Notes: generated from the letters alone by a model not told the origin. DNA of 20,623 nt from JASFQI01 sp050115555 (GCA_050115555.1 JASFQI010000046.1:1-20623); one strand, 5' to 3'; positions 6,966 to 15,439 are shown, counted from the stretch's first letter. Translations and numbers: made by a program.

Positions 6966-7933
6966 TGGGCGAGATATTCGTGCTGGTCGAACACAGGCAA
7001 GGGGAACTTCGAGACATCTCCTATGAGATGCTCTGGAAAGCGAATGCGCTCGCACAGGAGCTGTCGCATTCCCTGACCGCAGTCCTTCTCTGCGCAAAGG
7101 AAGAGTCCTTTGTAAATGAAATCGCCGAAAGGGCCGACAAGGTTCTCGTGGTGGAGGATCAAAGGTTGGAAGGGTTCAACGCGGATCTCTACAAGGAGAT
7201 TCTGCTCAAGCAGATCGAGGAGCATAAACCGTTTCTCACACTCATGCCTCAATCTCCATGGGGTATGGACCTGGCGCCGGCGCTTTCCGTGAAGACGGGA
7301 TACCCTCTTGCCACGGATTGCGTGGACATTCTCATGGAGGATGGAAAGCCCAAGGTATTGCGGCAGATTTATACAGGAAAGATCTTTTCCCGGGTGGCGC
7401 TCAAGGATTCCGACGGTTACCTGATGACGGTCCGGGCCAGTGCATTTCCTCCGGACAAGCCCGAAGGCCGCGGTCCGGGCGAGGTCGTAAAGGTGGAAGC
7501 CCCGGCGGACCTCCCTGAAGCTCGCAGACAGTTCATGGCTTTTGAGGATACGGGTGCAGGCGAGGTGGATATCACCCAGGCTGATCTGCTGGTATCCGTG
7601 GGCCGCGGCGTGGGGGAGGCGGATAATATCGAGACGGTGAAAGAACTGGCGGACAAGATGGGCGGCCTCCTCTCCTGCTCCCGTCCCGTGGTGGACAAGA
7701 ACTGGCTTCCCAAGTACCACCAGGTGGGAACTTCGGGCAAGTCCGTGAAGCCCAAGGTCTACCTGGCATTCGGGATCAGCGGCGCGTTCCAGCACGTGGC
7801 GGGAATTACCGGCGCGGGCACCGTCATTGCCGTGAACAAGGACAAGAAGGCCCCGATCTTTCGTGTGGCCGATTACGGAGTCGTGGACGACATGTTCAAC
7901 GTGGTGGATGCGATGAAGGAGAAGATGGGCTAG
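6965..7933 (+). CDS. etfA: Electron transfer flavoprotein, alpha subunit
   Basis: FAD-carrying partner of EtfB. The 322-residue product has an N-terminal adenine-nucleotide-type domain and a conserved C-terminal FAD domain: SCSRPVVDKNWLPKYHQVG, then TSGKSVKPKVYLAFGISG, FQHVAGITGAGTVIAVN, and KKAPIFRVADYGVVDD. Length is normal. A GGGGGTGAG site lies before the ATG, which overlaps the etfB stop, so the two subunits should be made in equal amounts. An intrinsic terminator follows about 70 bases after the stop, separating the pair from the acyl-CoA dehydrogenase gene. Confidence 0.95.
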   Translation: MGEIFVLVEHRQGELRDISYEMLWKANALAQELSHSLTAVLLCAKEESFVNEIAERADKVLVVEDQRLEGFNADLYKEILLKQIEEHKPFLTLMPQSPWGMDLAPALSVKTGYPLATDCVDILMEDGKPKVLRQIYTGKIFSRVALKDSDGYLMTVRASAFPPDKPEGRGPGEVVKVEAPADLPEARRQFMAFEDTGAGEVDITQADLLVSVGRGVGEADNIETVKELADKMGGLLSCSRPVVDKNWLPKYHQVGTSGKSVKPKVYLAFGISGAFQHVAGITGAGTVIAVNKDKKAPIFRVADYGVVDDMFNVVDAMKEKMG

Positions 7934-8004
7934 GAAACTGCTTGTCATGTAAACCCTGTCTTTGGATTTTTCGTGTGAAACGTCAAACGGAACAGGCGTG
8001 ACGG

Positions 8005-8046
8005 AAGGGCCGGGCAATGCCTTTGATGATTGCTCGGCCTTTTTTT
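8005..8046 (+). terminator. Intrinsic terminator after etfA
   Basis: GGCCGGGCAAT (8008-8018) pairs with ATTGCTCGGCC (8029-8039) through 11 base pairs with one G-U, a 10-base loop, and then seven T (8040-8046). Upstream AAG can pair with the start of the T-run. This is a textbook rho-independent terminator. Confidence 0.9.
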
Positions 8047-8047
8047 C

Positions 8048-8079
8048 TCGCCAAGCCGCGAAGCCGACAAGACACAAAG
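8048..8079. repeat. Imperfect 8-bp tandem repeat, four units
   Basis: Directly after the terminator: TCGCCAAG (8048-8055), CCGCGAAG (8056-8063), CCGACAAG (8064-8071), ACACAAAG (8072-8079). Each unit ends in AAG. It is similar in spirit to the heptamer arrays but with a different period. No function is assigned. Confidence 0.6.
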
Positions 8080-8090
8080 GACTGCTTTGG

Positions 8091-8124
8091 ATTCCGAAAA
8101 AGCACGGTACTCTGGATTCGGAAT
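8091..8124. other. Inverted repeat upstream of the acyl-CoA dehydrogenase gene
   Basis: ATTCCGAA (8091-8098) and TTCGGAAT (8117-8124) are exact reverse complements 18 bases apart, located 36 bases before the start codon. This could be an operator, or a hairpin in the mRNA leader. It does not match the TGAATGA operator seen upstream of etfB. No clear promoter was recognised between 8047 and 8160. Confidence 0.4.
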
Positions 8125-8160
8125 ACTTCAAGGTCATGGGAAGAGAGGGGGAGGCGGAAC

Positions 8161-9306
8161 ATGGATTTCACCCTGAGCAAGGAGCAGCAGGACATTCAGA
8201 AAGCGGCAAGGGAGTTTGCCATGGGCGAGTTCCCGGACAAGGCCCAGGAATTCGACCGGAACGAGACGTTCGATCTGGATATCTGGCGGAAGGCCTGTGA
8301 GCTGGGGTTCGTGGGGGTGTTTATCCCCGAGGAGTACGGCGGCGCGGGGCTCGGATTTTTCGAACACTGCCTCATCACCGAGGAGTTCTGGGCCGTGGAT
8401 GCGGGCATGGCCAATGCCGTGATCACAGCCACCTTTGGTGCCGAGCTGCTGTGCCTCTACGGCACGGAGGAGCAGAAACAGACCTTCCTGCCTCCCCTGG
8501 TGGAGGGAAAGGCGATTACGGGCACGGCCATTACGGAGCCGGATGCGGGAAGTGACGTGACCGGCGCCCGAACGACAGCGGTCCGGGACGGGGACGAGTG
8601 GGTGATCAACGGGTCCAAAATGTTCATCACGAACGGGGATCTGGCCAACTTCCTGCTTGTGTTCTGCGCCACCGACCCGGAGAACCCGGACCGGCACCGG
8701 CGTCACAGCTTCATCGTGGTGGAGACGGACCGTCCGGGGTACGAGGCCAACAAAATTCACGGAAAGCTGGGCATTCGCGCCAACGACACCGCGGAGGTGG
8801 CCTTCATCGATGTCCGGGTCCCGGCAGGCAACCTGGTGGGGGAGGAAGGCATGGGCTTCAAGGAGCTCATGCAGTTCTTCAACCTGACGCGCCTGCACGT
8901 GAGCGCCATGGGCGTGGGCATTGCCCGCGCCGCCCTGGAGGAGGGCATCGCACACATCAAAAAACGCCATCAGTTCGGCGTGCCCCTCGCGTCCTTCCAG
9001 GCGAACCAGTTCAAGATCGCCGAGATGGCCACACGCGTTCGGGCCGCACGGAACCTCTACTACGAGGCGGCATGGAATGCGGACAAGGGCCGTATCGAGC
9101 ACGGGCTGATCGCCATGGCCAAGTGGTTCTGCGGGGAAACGGGTGTGCGGTGTGCGGACGAAGCCCTGCAAATGCACGGGGGGTACGGATACATCGACGA
9201 GTACAAGGTGCAGCGGATCTACCGCGACGCCAAGATCGTGGAGATTTACGAGGGCACAAAGGAGGTGGAAAAGACGATCGTGGCGCGGACCCTTCTGGGC
9301 CGGTGA
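8161..9306 (+). CDS. Acyl-CoA dehydrogenase (FAD-dependent)
   Basis: Oxidises the alpha-beta bond of an acyl-CoA thioester and reduces ETF, most plausibly the EtfBA encoded just upstream. The 381-residue product is of standard length, with the N-terminal helical domain, the flavin motif ITEPDAGSDV, WVINGSKMFITNG, and the C-terminal helical domain with MHGGYGYIDEY. The catalytic base is probably Glu364 in VEIYEGTKEVE, the short/medium-chain position. The chain-length or aromatic substrate cannot be told. ATG 8161 follows a GAGAGGGGGAGGCGG site; reading on from an upstream ATG at 8017 would run through the terminator and is rejected. The gene ends 19 bases from the converging nitroreductase gene. 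Confidence 0.93.
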   Translation: MDFTLSKEQQDIQKAAREFAMGEFPDKAQEFDRNETFDLDIWRKACELGFVGVFIPEEYGGAGLGFFEHCLITEEFWAVDAGMANAVITATFGAELLCLYGTEEQKQTFLPPLVEGKAITGTAITEPDAGSDVTGARTTAVRDGDEWVINGSKMFITNGDLANFLLVFCATDPENPDRHRRHSFIVVETDRPGYEANKIHGKLGIRANDTAEVAFIDVRVPAGNLVGEEGMGFKELMQFFNLTRLHVSAMGVGIARAALEEGIAHIKKRHQFGVPLASFQANQFKIAEMATRVRAARNLYYEAAWNADKGRIEHGLIAMAKWFCGETGVRCADEALQMHGGYGYIDEYKVQRIYRDAKIVEIYEGTKEVEKTIVARTLLGR

Positions 9307-9325
9307 TCTGGGTGAGGGAACCCTT

Positions 9326-9913
9326 TCACGGGGGAAACGGGGGATCCAGGATCACGTCCTCGAGTCTGCGTTTCGGCACGTGATGCACTCCTCGGTCATC
9401 GCGCCAGTATCGGATGTCCCCGTCCTCTTCCACGGTTTCGAGCATGACGGTTTCAGCAGGTTTGCCGAGTGCGATGACGTGGAGAACGGCGTAGCGCTCC
9501 GGAATTTGGAATCGCCTGCGGAGGTGGTCGCGGTCCACGGTGCCCACGATGCATGCGCCGAGCCCGGCTTCCGCCGCCCCCAGGAGGATGCTCTGGCTGG
9601 CAATACCGTGATCGCAGCCGAAGGACGAGGCCAGGGCGCGATCGCCCAGCACAACGATGTAGGCCGCCGGCCGTTCCCCCGCCTCGGGTCCCTTCCACTC
9701 CTTGAGATAGGCGGCCCAGGTCAGCAGGTCAAAGATGGACCGGTTGGTTTCCGGGGTGCAGGAGAGCAGGTACTTGAGAGGCTGCTTGTTGCCCCCGGAA
9801 GCGGCCAGGCGGGCGAGGTCCACCAGATGTTCCAGGGTGTCCTTTCCCACCGGGTCATTTTCGCGGAATCTTCGAATGCTTCTCGCCCGGTGAACCCACT
9901 CTGCAACGGTCAT
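9326..9913 (-). CDS. Nitroreductase family protein
   Basis: Likely FMN-dependent NAD(P)H oxidoreductase; the substrate is unknown. The 195-residue product opens with MTVAEWVHRARSIRRFRE, the typical RSxRxF FMN-phosphate contact, followed by ARLAASGGNKQPLKYLL (the A-S-x-x-N-x-Q-P contact). It also has a GIASQSILLGAAEAGLGACIVG helix and the VIALGKPAE strand found in the family. The ATG at 9913 has GGAG six bases upstream and shares ATGA with the NUDIX gene stop, so the frame extending further upstream (to 10171) is only a reading through NUDIX and is not used. It is the last gene of the TPR-NUDIX-nitroreductase group. No clear terminator is visible between it and the converging gene. Confidence 0.88.
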   Translation of the reverse strand: MTVAEWVHRARSIRRFRENDPVGKDTLEHLVDLARLAASGGNKQPLKYLLSCTPETNRSIFDLLTWAAYLKEWKGPEAGERPAAYIVVLGDRALASSFGCDHGIASQSILLGAAEAGLGACIVGTVDRDHLRRRFQIPERYAVLHVIALGKPAETVMLETVEEDGDIRYWRDDRGVHHVPKRRLEDVILDPPFPP

Positions 9914-10314
9914 GACGTGTCTCCGGGGTTTTGAAGAAGGGCAATGAGGCGGAGATCCGGCGGAGGAAAGCGCAGCAGGAGAAAATCCTCGGGGGTCGCC
10001 CAGCGGATCTCCTGACCCTCGATGGCCCGGGGTTCCTGGTCCTCCGGGATCGCACAGGCAAAAAAGTGGAGCGTCACACGCTTGGTTTCGTACTCGTACG
10101 CCTCGGTGAGGAGATGCTCGGAAGGGTGCACCTGAATGCCCAGTTCCTCGTGAATTTCCCGCATCAGGCACGCCTCGAGGGTTTCTTCGCCTTCCTGTTT
10201 CCCTCCCGGGAATTCCCAGTACCCCGCCAGGTGCCCGCCCTCCGGACGCCGCGTGATGAGGGTGCGCCCGTCCCGTTGAATCACTCCGGCGGTCACGTGA
10301 TGGTGAGGCTTCAC
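9910..10314 (-). CDS. NUDIX hydrolase, MutT-like (8-oxo-dGTP diphosphatase type)
   Basis: Hydrolyses a nucleoside diphosphate linked to another moiety. The MutT-like form suggests removal of oxidised dGTP, but the substrate is not proven. The 134-residue product carries a complete NUDIX box at residues 38-60, G-x5-E-x7-REIHEELGI, preceded by YWEFPGG and TRRPEGGHLAGYWEFP, which resemble MutT. I chose GTG 10314, two bases (one-base gap) after the TPR gene stop, because VKPHHHVTAGVI matches the usual N-terminal strand. The longer frame up to 10452 only reads through the TPR gene. It overlaps the nitroreductase start by four bases. Confidence 0.9.
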   Translation of the reverse strand: MKPHHHVTAGVIQRDGRTLITRRPEGGHLAGYWEFPGGKQEGEETLEACLMREIHEELGIQVHPSEHLLTEAYEYETKRVTLHFFACAIPEDQEPRAIEGQEIRWATPEDFLLLRFPPPDLRLIALLQNPGDTS

Positions 10315-10315
10315 G

Positions 10316-12343
10316 TCACTGCCCCATCCTCTCCAGGCGAAGCCGCAAATAGGCCTCCTCGGCTTCCTCGGTCCCTGGGGCGAGATCCAGGAGCTCCCTG
10401 TATGTGCCCAGGGCGGCGTCCACCTCCCCCGAACTCTCCTGCCGTCGCGCACGGTTCAGGAGGAGCTGAACCAGGGCCTGCTTTGCCTTGTCGTTCTCAG
10501 GATTCTGGTTCAGGAGCCTTTGATAGACCTGAACGGCGCGTTCGGTTTTACCCTGCCGGTCGGCCAACTCGGCCAGCTGGAGCATGAGATCCACGTCCTC
10601 GGGGCGGTCCTTCAGGGCCTTTTCCATCCAGACCTGGGCTTCCTTCTCCCGTCCGGTTTGCAGGTAAGCGACGATGAGGTAATCCATGAGATCGGCGTTC
10701 CCGGGGTTCGCTTTCAGGCCCCGCTCCATGAGCCGGGCCATCTCGTCATAGCGTTCCTGGCGGGTGAGAAACTCGAAGCCGAAGTGGTAGCAGTCCATGC
10801 GTCCGGGTTCGTGGTTCAGAAGTTTAAGAGCGGCCTGATAGGCGGATTTCTGATTCCCGAGCTTTTTATATGCGAGAAAGAGGAGTTCCAGGGCATCGGC
10901 GTCTTTGGGCTGGGCTTTCAAAAACGATTCCAGGTGCGACACGCATTTTTTGAAATCGCCCGTTTCGAACTCGAGCACAGCCAGGTTATACAGCAGGGTT
11001 TCGTTTTTCGGGTCCAGGGTGAGGATTTTCCGATAGAGGCCTTTCAACCTCTCCGGATCGCCCTTTTTTTCCAGGACCATCACCAGAAGGAGCAAGACCT
11101 CCAGAGAGTCGGGCTCCTGATTCAGGGCTTCCTCGAGCAGGGATTCGGCTTCCTGGAGCTTCCCGTTTTCGAGTGCGCTCTGTGCAAGCCTCAGGCGTCC
11201 GGCCACGTCTCCCTTGTCCAGGGGCACGGCCTTCTTCAGATAGCGGTCCGCCTCCTCCTGCTTGCCGAGCCGGTCGTAGAGGCTGGCCAGGTTGTAATAG
11301 AGGTTGACATCTTCCGGATCCATCTCAAGGGCGGTACGATACCGTTCAATGGCCCGGTCAATCTCCCCGGCCTGCGTGTAGAGAAATCCCAGCGTCTTGA
11401 GGACAGCGGAGCGATCCTCGTCTCTTTCGAGGAACCCCAGAAGCCGCTCGTACGCCTCCACGGCCTCCCTGGTGAGGCCCGCTTCCTCCAGGTGGCTTGC
11501 CAGGCGATAGGCAAGATCGGCGTTCTCCGGACGGAGATCCACCAAACGTTTTAACGTGGAGATCTCCCCTTTGCGGTTGCCCATGGCCCTGTACACCTCG
11601 AGGAGGTCGCCGAGGATCTGCTCGTCGTCCGGCCGGCGGTCGATCAGCCGCTGCAACGTGGAGATTTCCCCTTTACGGTCGCCGGAGGCCCTGTATACCT
11701 CGAGGAGGTCGCGAAGGACCTGCTCGTCCTCCGGCCGCTTCCCGGCCTCTTCCTCCAGCAGGGCCGCGGCCTCGTCCCACTTCTCCAGGGCCAGGATTTC
11801 ACGAATCAGCCTTTCGCGGAAGCGGGGATCGTCAGGGTGAAGCCCTTGGGCCCGCTTCAGGACGTCCAGCCTCTTGTCAGTGTCGATGATCCGGTCCGCT
11901 CGGGCGAGCCAGTCCTCGGCCGTCGGCTCCACGATCAGGACAACGTGCCCCAAGGGCGTACGGTCCTGTTTTACTTCGACTTTAAACCGATACCGGTCAA
12001 AGGCCCGGCCCTCAGGCAGAAGCCTGCGAATATCCGTTTCCTCGTAACGGAGGACGTTGACGTCCAGCCCTTTACAAAACAGGCGGATGCCCCGGTTGAA
12101 GGGTACGTTTGTATCGATTTCATGAACCTGAAGACGGTCGTTCGGCCTCAGGGCGAGGATTTCGCCGTCCAGGAGCCGGAGGGAGTCCCCATTGCGCGTG
12201 ATGAGAAGGGAGTGAAAGCGCGGAGGAGTGTTGTAGAGTCCGTTCCACAGCCAGAAGAGTACGGCACCGGCCCCAAGGACAAGGATGACGGCAATTCCGA
12301 TCGAAGATCTTCGGCGCCGGGATCGTGTGCCTGTTCGAGCCAA
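10316..12343 (-). CDS. Membrane-anchored TPR-repeat protein
   Basis: Probable scaffold or interaction protein of unknown specific role. The 675-residue product has a short basic N-terminus (RTGTRSRRRR), one transmembrane helix at about residues 15-34, a domain of about 110 residues without a recognised family (38-150), then at least a dozen TPR-type helical pairs to about residue 660 (for example NLYYNLASLYDRLGKQEEAD and LLYNLAVLEFETGDFKKC). By the basic N-terminus it should be anchored with the repeats outside the cytoplasm. The start is TTG 12343, with AAGGGGG ahead of it; no ATG or GTG is available nearby. Adjacent repeat units are almost identical at DNA level (11553-11738). It heads the NUDIX-nitroreductase group. 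Confidence 0.88.
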   Translation of the reverse strand: MARTGTRSRRRRSSIGIAVILVLGAGAVLFWLWNGLYNTPPRFHSLLITRNGDSLRLLDGEILALRPNDRLQVHEIDTNVPFNRGIRLFCKGLDVNVLRYEETDIRRLLPEGRAFDRYRFKVEVKQDRTPLGHVVLIVEPTAEDWLARADRIIDTDKRLDVLKRAQGLHPDDPRFRERLIREILALEKWDEAAALLEEEAGKRPEDEQVLRDLLEVYRASGDRKGEISTLQRLIDRRPDDEQILGDLLEVYRAMGNRKGEISTLKRLVDLRPENADLAYRLASHLEEAGLTREAVEAYERLLGFLERDEDRSAVLKTLGFLYTQAGEIDRAIERYRTALEMDPEDVNLYYNLASLYDRLGKQEEADRYLKKAVPLDKGDVAGRLRLAQSALENGKLQEAESLLEEALNQEPDSLEVLLLLVMVLEKKGDPERLKGLYRKILTLDPKNETLLYNLAVLEFETGDFKKCVSHLESFLKAQPKDADALELLFLAYKKLGNQKSAYQAALKLLNHEPGRMDCYHFGFEFLTRQERYDEMARLMERGLKANPGNADLMDYLIVAYLQTGREKEAQVWMEKALKDRPEDVDLMLQLAELADRQGKTERAVQVYQRLLNQNPENDKAKQALVQLLLNRARRQESSGEVDAALGTYRELLDLAPGTEEAEEAYLRLRLERMGQ
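11553..11738. repeat. Direct repeat inside the TPR gene (102-base spacing)
   Basis: The stretch 11553-11636 recurs at 11655-11738 with a spacing of exactly 102 bases, equal to one 34-residue TPR unit. Both begin AACGTGGAGAT and share CTCGAGGAGGTCGC and CTGCTCGTC, with only about a dozen differences. It encodes two successive units containing DLLEVYRA...RKGEISTL. This is a recent internal duplication of one repeat unit. Confidence 0.85.
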
Positions 12344-12352
12344 GCCGTACCC

Positions 12353-12389
12353 CCTTGTGGATCGGCTTCACCGGGTTGTGTTCACAAGG
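12353..12389 (-). other. Hairpin overlapping the ribosome-binding site of the TPR gene
   Basis: CCTTGTG (12353-12359) and CACAAGG (12383-12389) are complementary arms 23 bases apart. The one nearer the gene contains part of the AAGGGGG ribosome-binding site (read on the - strand). Pairing would hide the site of a gene that already uses a TTG start. GATCGGC also occurs twice directly (12360-12366 and 12389-12395). The rest of the 12344-12459 gap holds nothing I recognise. Confidence 0.35.
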
Positions 12390-12459
12390 ATCGGCCGCCC
12401 TGAAGAATGACCTTCCTTATTTATTCGACTCAGTCCCTCCCTCTGCGTTCCTTGTTTCC

Positions 12460-13503
12460 CTAGGAGGTTCCTGAAAACCGCCCCTCCCAGACGAGGAGGA
12501 TCGGGCTTGCAACGAAGACGGAGGAGTAGCTGCCCACCAGAATGCCGATCAGAAGGGCGAATGCAAAGTCGTGGATCACCGCGCCACCCAAAACGTATAA
12601 CGCGACCACCACGATCAGTGTTGTAAGGGAGGTCAGGATCGTGCGGCTCAAGGTCTCATTGATGCTGGTGTTCATGACGGATTCGAAGCTGCGTCTACGG
12701 AACCGGCGCGAGTTTTCGCGAATGCGGTCAAAGACCACAATGGTGTCGTTCAATGAGTAGCCGACAATGGTCAGAAATGCGGCAATGATGCTCAGGGAGA
12801 CCTCCCGGTCGGTCAAAGCGAACGCCCCGAGGGTGATCGTGACGTCGTGAATCAGCGCGACAATGGCCCCCATGGCGAACTTGAGCTTCAGGAACCAGCA
12901 GAGCCCGAGGGTAACGATCAGGGCGACCAGGATGAGCCAGGTGATGCTTACCCCGATGATGGAGGCTGCATACACGACGAGGGCCAGGGAAAGGGCCATG
13001 ACAATGCTCATGGCCCACTTGAGCTCAAACCGGCCGGAAATGTAGATGGCGATAAAGAGGATGGAGTAAAAGATGGCGAAAAGGGCTTTCTCGCGAAGAT
13101 CTTCCCCGACCTTGGGACCCACCATCTCGACCCTTCGAATCTCCACGCCCTGGCCGAAGCGGTCGGTCAAGGCGGCCTTGACCTGGTCATTCAGACCGGA
13201 CAGCTCCACATCGGGCTGCCGGACGCGGATAAGGTACTCGAACTCCCCTTCCTCTCCGAACTCCTGAATGATGGCTTCCTGGAGAACCGGCGTGGTGAAC
13301 GCCTTTCGAATCTCCGTGGGCGTGGAGGCCTGATCCAGCTTGACCTGAATCAGCACGCCCCCGGAGAAGTCCACGCCGTAGTTCGGCCCCCCCCGCCAGA
13401 TGAGAAGGACCGCCGTCAGGACGACCAGGGTGATGGAAAGGGCAAATGCGATCTTCCGCTTCCCGATGAAGTCGATATTGATTCCCGGTTTGATGAATTC
13501 CAT
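12460..13503 (-). CDS. secF: Protein translocase subunit SecF
   Basis: Inner-membrane partner of SecD in the proton-driven late step of protein export. The 347-residue product has a first membrane helix near residues 18-37, the conserved NYGVDFSGG at 41-49, an external domain, and a C-terminal five-helix membrane part with the family motif GYSLNDTIVVFDRIRENSR. Length is typical. The ATG at 13503 has GGAG ahead of it (read on the - strand). It lies 118 bases after secD, in the same direction, with a small stem (AGCCT/AGGCT) in the spacer that does not look like a terminator. Confidence 0.97.
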   Translation of the reverse strand: MEFIKPGINIDFIGKRKIAFALSITLVVLTAVLLIWRGGPNYGVDFSGGVLIQVKLDQASTPTEIRKAFTTPVLQEAIIQEFGEEGEFEYLIRVRQPDVELSGLNDQVKAALTDRFGQGVEIRRVEMVGPKVGEDLREKALFAIFYSILFIAIYISGRFELKWAMSIVMALSLALVVYAASIIGVSITWLILVALIVTLGLCWFLKLKFAMGAIVALIHDVTITLGAFALTDREVSLSIIAAFLTIVGYSLNDTIVVFDRIRENSRRFRRRSFESVMNTSINETLSRTILTSLTTLIVVVALYVLGGAVIHDFAFALLIGILVGSYSSVFVASPILLVWEGRFSGTS

Positions 13504-13621
13504 GAAGGGTCTCCAAATGCTGCGTCAGTTAGTGCGTGCCGGGGTTTTCACCGTCACGCGGGTCGTCCATGAAGCCTGAGAAAAGGCTCCGGTTGTTCGC
13601 ACGTTGGTTCGGCTTGGCCGT

Positions 13622-15220
13622 CTATATGCTGATGCGGGCCTGCCTTCGATAGACGTGCAGGTAGTCGAACACAATGCGTGTCATGAAGACCGCGGTGACG
13701 AAACTGGCCACGATACCGATGCTCAGGGTCACGGCAAACCCGCGGACCGGTCCCGTCCCGAACTGGAAGAGCACGAGCGCTACGATAAAGGTGGTCACAT
13801 TGGCGTCGAGGATCGTAACGATCGCCTTGGAGAAACCGCCGTCCACGGCCGCTCGTGCGGGTTTCCCCAATCGGAGCTCCTCACGAATCCGCTCGAAGAT
13901 CAAAACGTTGGCATCCACGGCCATGCCGATTGTCAGAATCATGCCTGCGATTCCAGGCAGGGTCAGGGTCGCCCCGAAAAACGCGAGCCCGCCCATGATA
14001 AAGAGGATGTTCAGAATCAGGGCCAGGTCGGCGAGAACACCGGACAGCCCGTAGTAGATGATCATGAAAAGGACAACGATGACGCCCCCGATGATCATGG
14101 ACTTGAACCCTTTTCGAATGGAGTCCTTTCCAAGCGAGGGGCCGACGGTCCGTTCCTCCAGGATCTTGACCGGGGCGGGAAGAGCACCCGCTCGAAGCAC
14201 GATGGCCAGGTCCTTGGCCTCGTCCATGGTGAAGCTCCCGGTAATCTGCGCCCGGCCGCCCGAGATGGTTTCACGGATTACAGGCGCCGAGTAGACGTGA
14301 TTGTCGAGGATGATCGCGAGCCTTTTTTCCACGTTGGCCTGGGTGATACGTTCGAAAAGTCGTGCTCCCCGGGCGTCAAAGGAGAGGGAAACGTACGGTT
14401 CTCCGTACTGGGAGTCGATTTGAACGCGGGCGTCCGTGACGTACTCTCCGGTCATGAGGGTGCGTCGTTTCAGAAGAAAAGGAATCTCGGCGGTTTTTCC
14501 GGTGTCCGGGTCCTTTGCCATTTTGTAAAGGATTTCGCTTCCCGCGGGAACACCCCCTTCCATGGCGCCCTTGACGCTGTGCTCTTCATCCACGAGCTTG
14601 AATTCCAGGAGTGCGGTTTTTCCGATCAGCTCCAGGGCCCTCTTGGGATCCTTGATGCCGGGCAGCTGAATGAGGATGCGCTGGTCCTGCTGGGGACGAA
14701 TGTCCGGCTCGCTCACGCCGAACTCATCCACACGATTCCGGATCGTCTCCAGGGCCTGGTCTGTCGCGAGTTTCATGATCTGATCCCGCGCCTTGGGGCG
14801 GAGGACCATACGGACGGGATATCCATCCTCGGTCTTCGGAGGGGTTTCCAGCTCAAAGTTCGGGTAGTTGTTTTCACTCAACTCGCGGAATTCGTCGACA
14901 TCCTCCTCCCGCATCAGCGTCAGATTCACCCCCTGGATCGCGTGTCGCTCCAGACGTTGGTATCGGATCCTCTCCGTTCGGAGGTCGTGCTTGATCTCCT
15001 CGACCACCCGTTCCAGGTTGCTCTCCACGGCCTTATCCGCTTCCACCTCCAAGACGAGATGCATGCCCCCCTGCAAGTCGAGCCCGAGGTGGATCTGCTC
15101 TTCAGGAAGCACTGAAGACCACCACGGAGGCAGGTCCTTGCTCAGGGACGGCATCAGGTAGACCAGCGCTATGAGGATGAGAAAAGCGGCGATTCCCGCA
15201 CGCCATCCAAGGTTTTTCAC
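13622..15220 (-). CDS. secD: Protein translocase subunit SecD
   Basis: Forms the SecDF complex with SecF and pulls proteins across the inner membrane using the proton gradient. The 532-residue product has an N-terminal membrane helix (residues 8-24), the signature LGLDLQGGM at 45-53, large periplasmic P1 domains, and the C-terminal membrane part with GMAVDANVLIFERIREEL at 432-449. The start is GTG 15220, with AAGGAG about nine bases upstream on the - strand, and the following (M)KNLGWR fits the family N-terminus. The 248-base gap to yajC is unusually large. Confidence 0.97.
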   Translation of the reverse strand: MKNLGWRAGIAAFLILIALVYLMPSLSKDLPPWWSSVLPEEQIHLGLDLQGGMHLVLEVEADKAVESNLERVVEEIKHDLRTERIRYQRLERHAIQGVNLTLMREEDVDEFRELSENNYPNFELETPPKTEDGYPVRMVLRPKARDQIMKLATDQALETIRNRVDEFGVSEPDIRPQQDQRILIQLPGIKDPKRALELIGKTALLEFKLVDEEHSVKGAMEGGVPAGSEILYKMAKDPDTGKTAEIPFLLKRRTLMTGEYVTDARVQIDSQYGEPYVSLSFDARGARLFERITQANVEKRLAIILDNHVYSAPVIRETISGGRAQITGSFTMDEAKDLAIVLRAGALPAPVKILEERTVGPSLGKDSIRKGFKSMIIGGVIVVLFMIIYYGLSGVLADLALILNILFIMGGLAFFGATLTLPGIAGMILTIGMAVDANVLIFERIREELRLGKPARAAVDGGFSKAIVTILDANVTTFIVALVLFQFGTGPVRGFAVTLSIGIVASFVTAVFMTRIVFDYLHVYRRQARISI

Positions 15221-15439
15221 GACGTTTCACTCCTTCCTGCATCGATCCAACGAGGATGCCAGGGCCTCCGGCGGCCCGGTCGTTCCGGATCCCAAAGCGT
15301 CGCTCTGTTTCTGGTTTCTGAGTCCCTTCAGGACGCATGGAAATCTGCATGCAACGGAAGAAAAAGGGCAATCCTGCATCAGCCGGGAAACACCACTCCG
15401 CTCCCGGGCCCGGACTTCTCCCGTTCCACACATCCCCGG

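Noticed and set aside
6009..7097. 362-codon open frame on the - strand
   Set aside because: Antisense to etfB with no conserved content.
9307..9325. Bidirectional terminator between the converging acyl-CoA dehydrogenase and nitroreductase genes
   Set aside because: Only a 4-bp GGGT/ACCC stem is visible, without a T-run.
13604..15115. 503-codon open frame on the + strand
   Set aside because: Antisense to secD, and its His/Asp/Gly-rich content is typical of a shadow frame.
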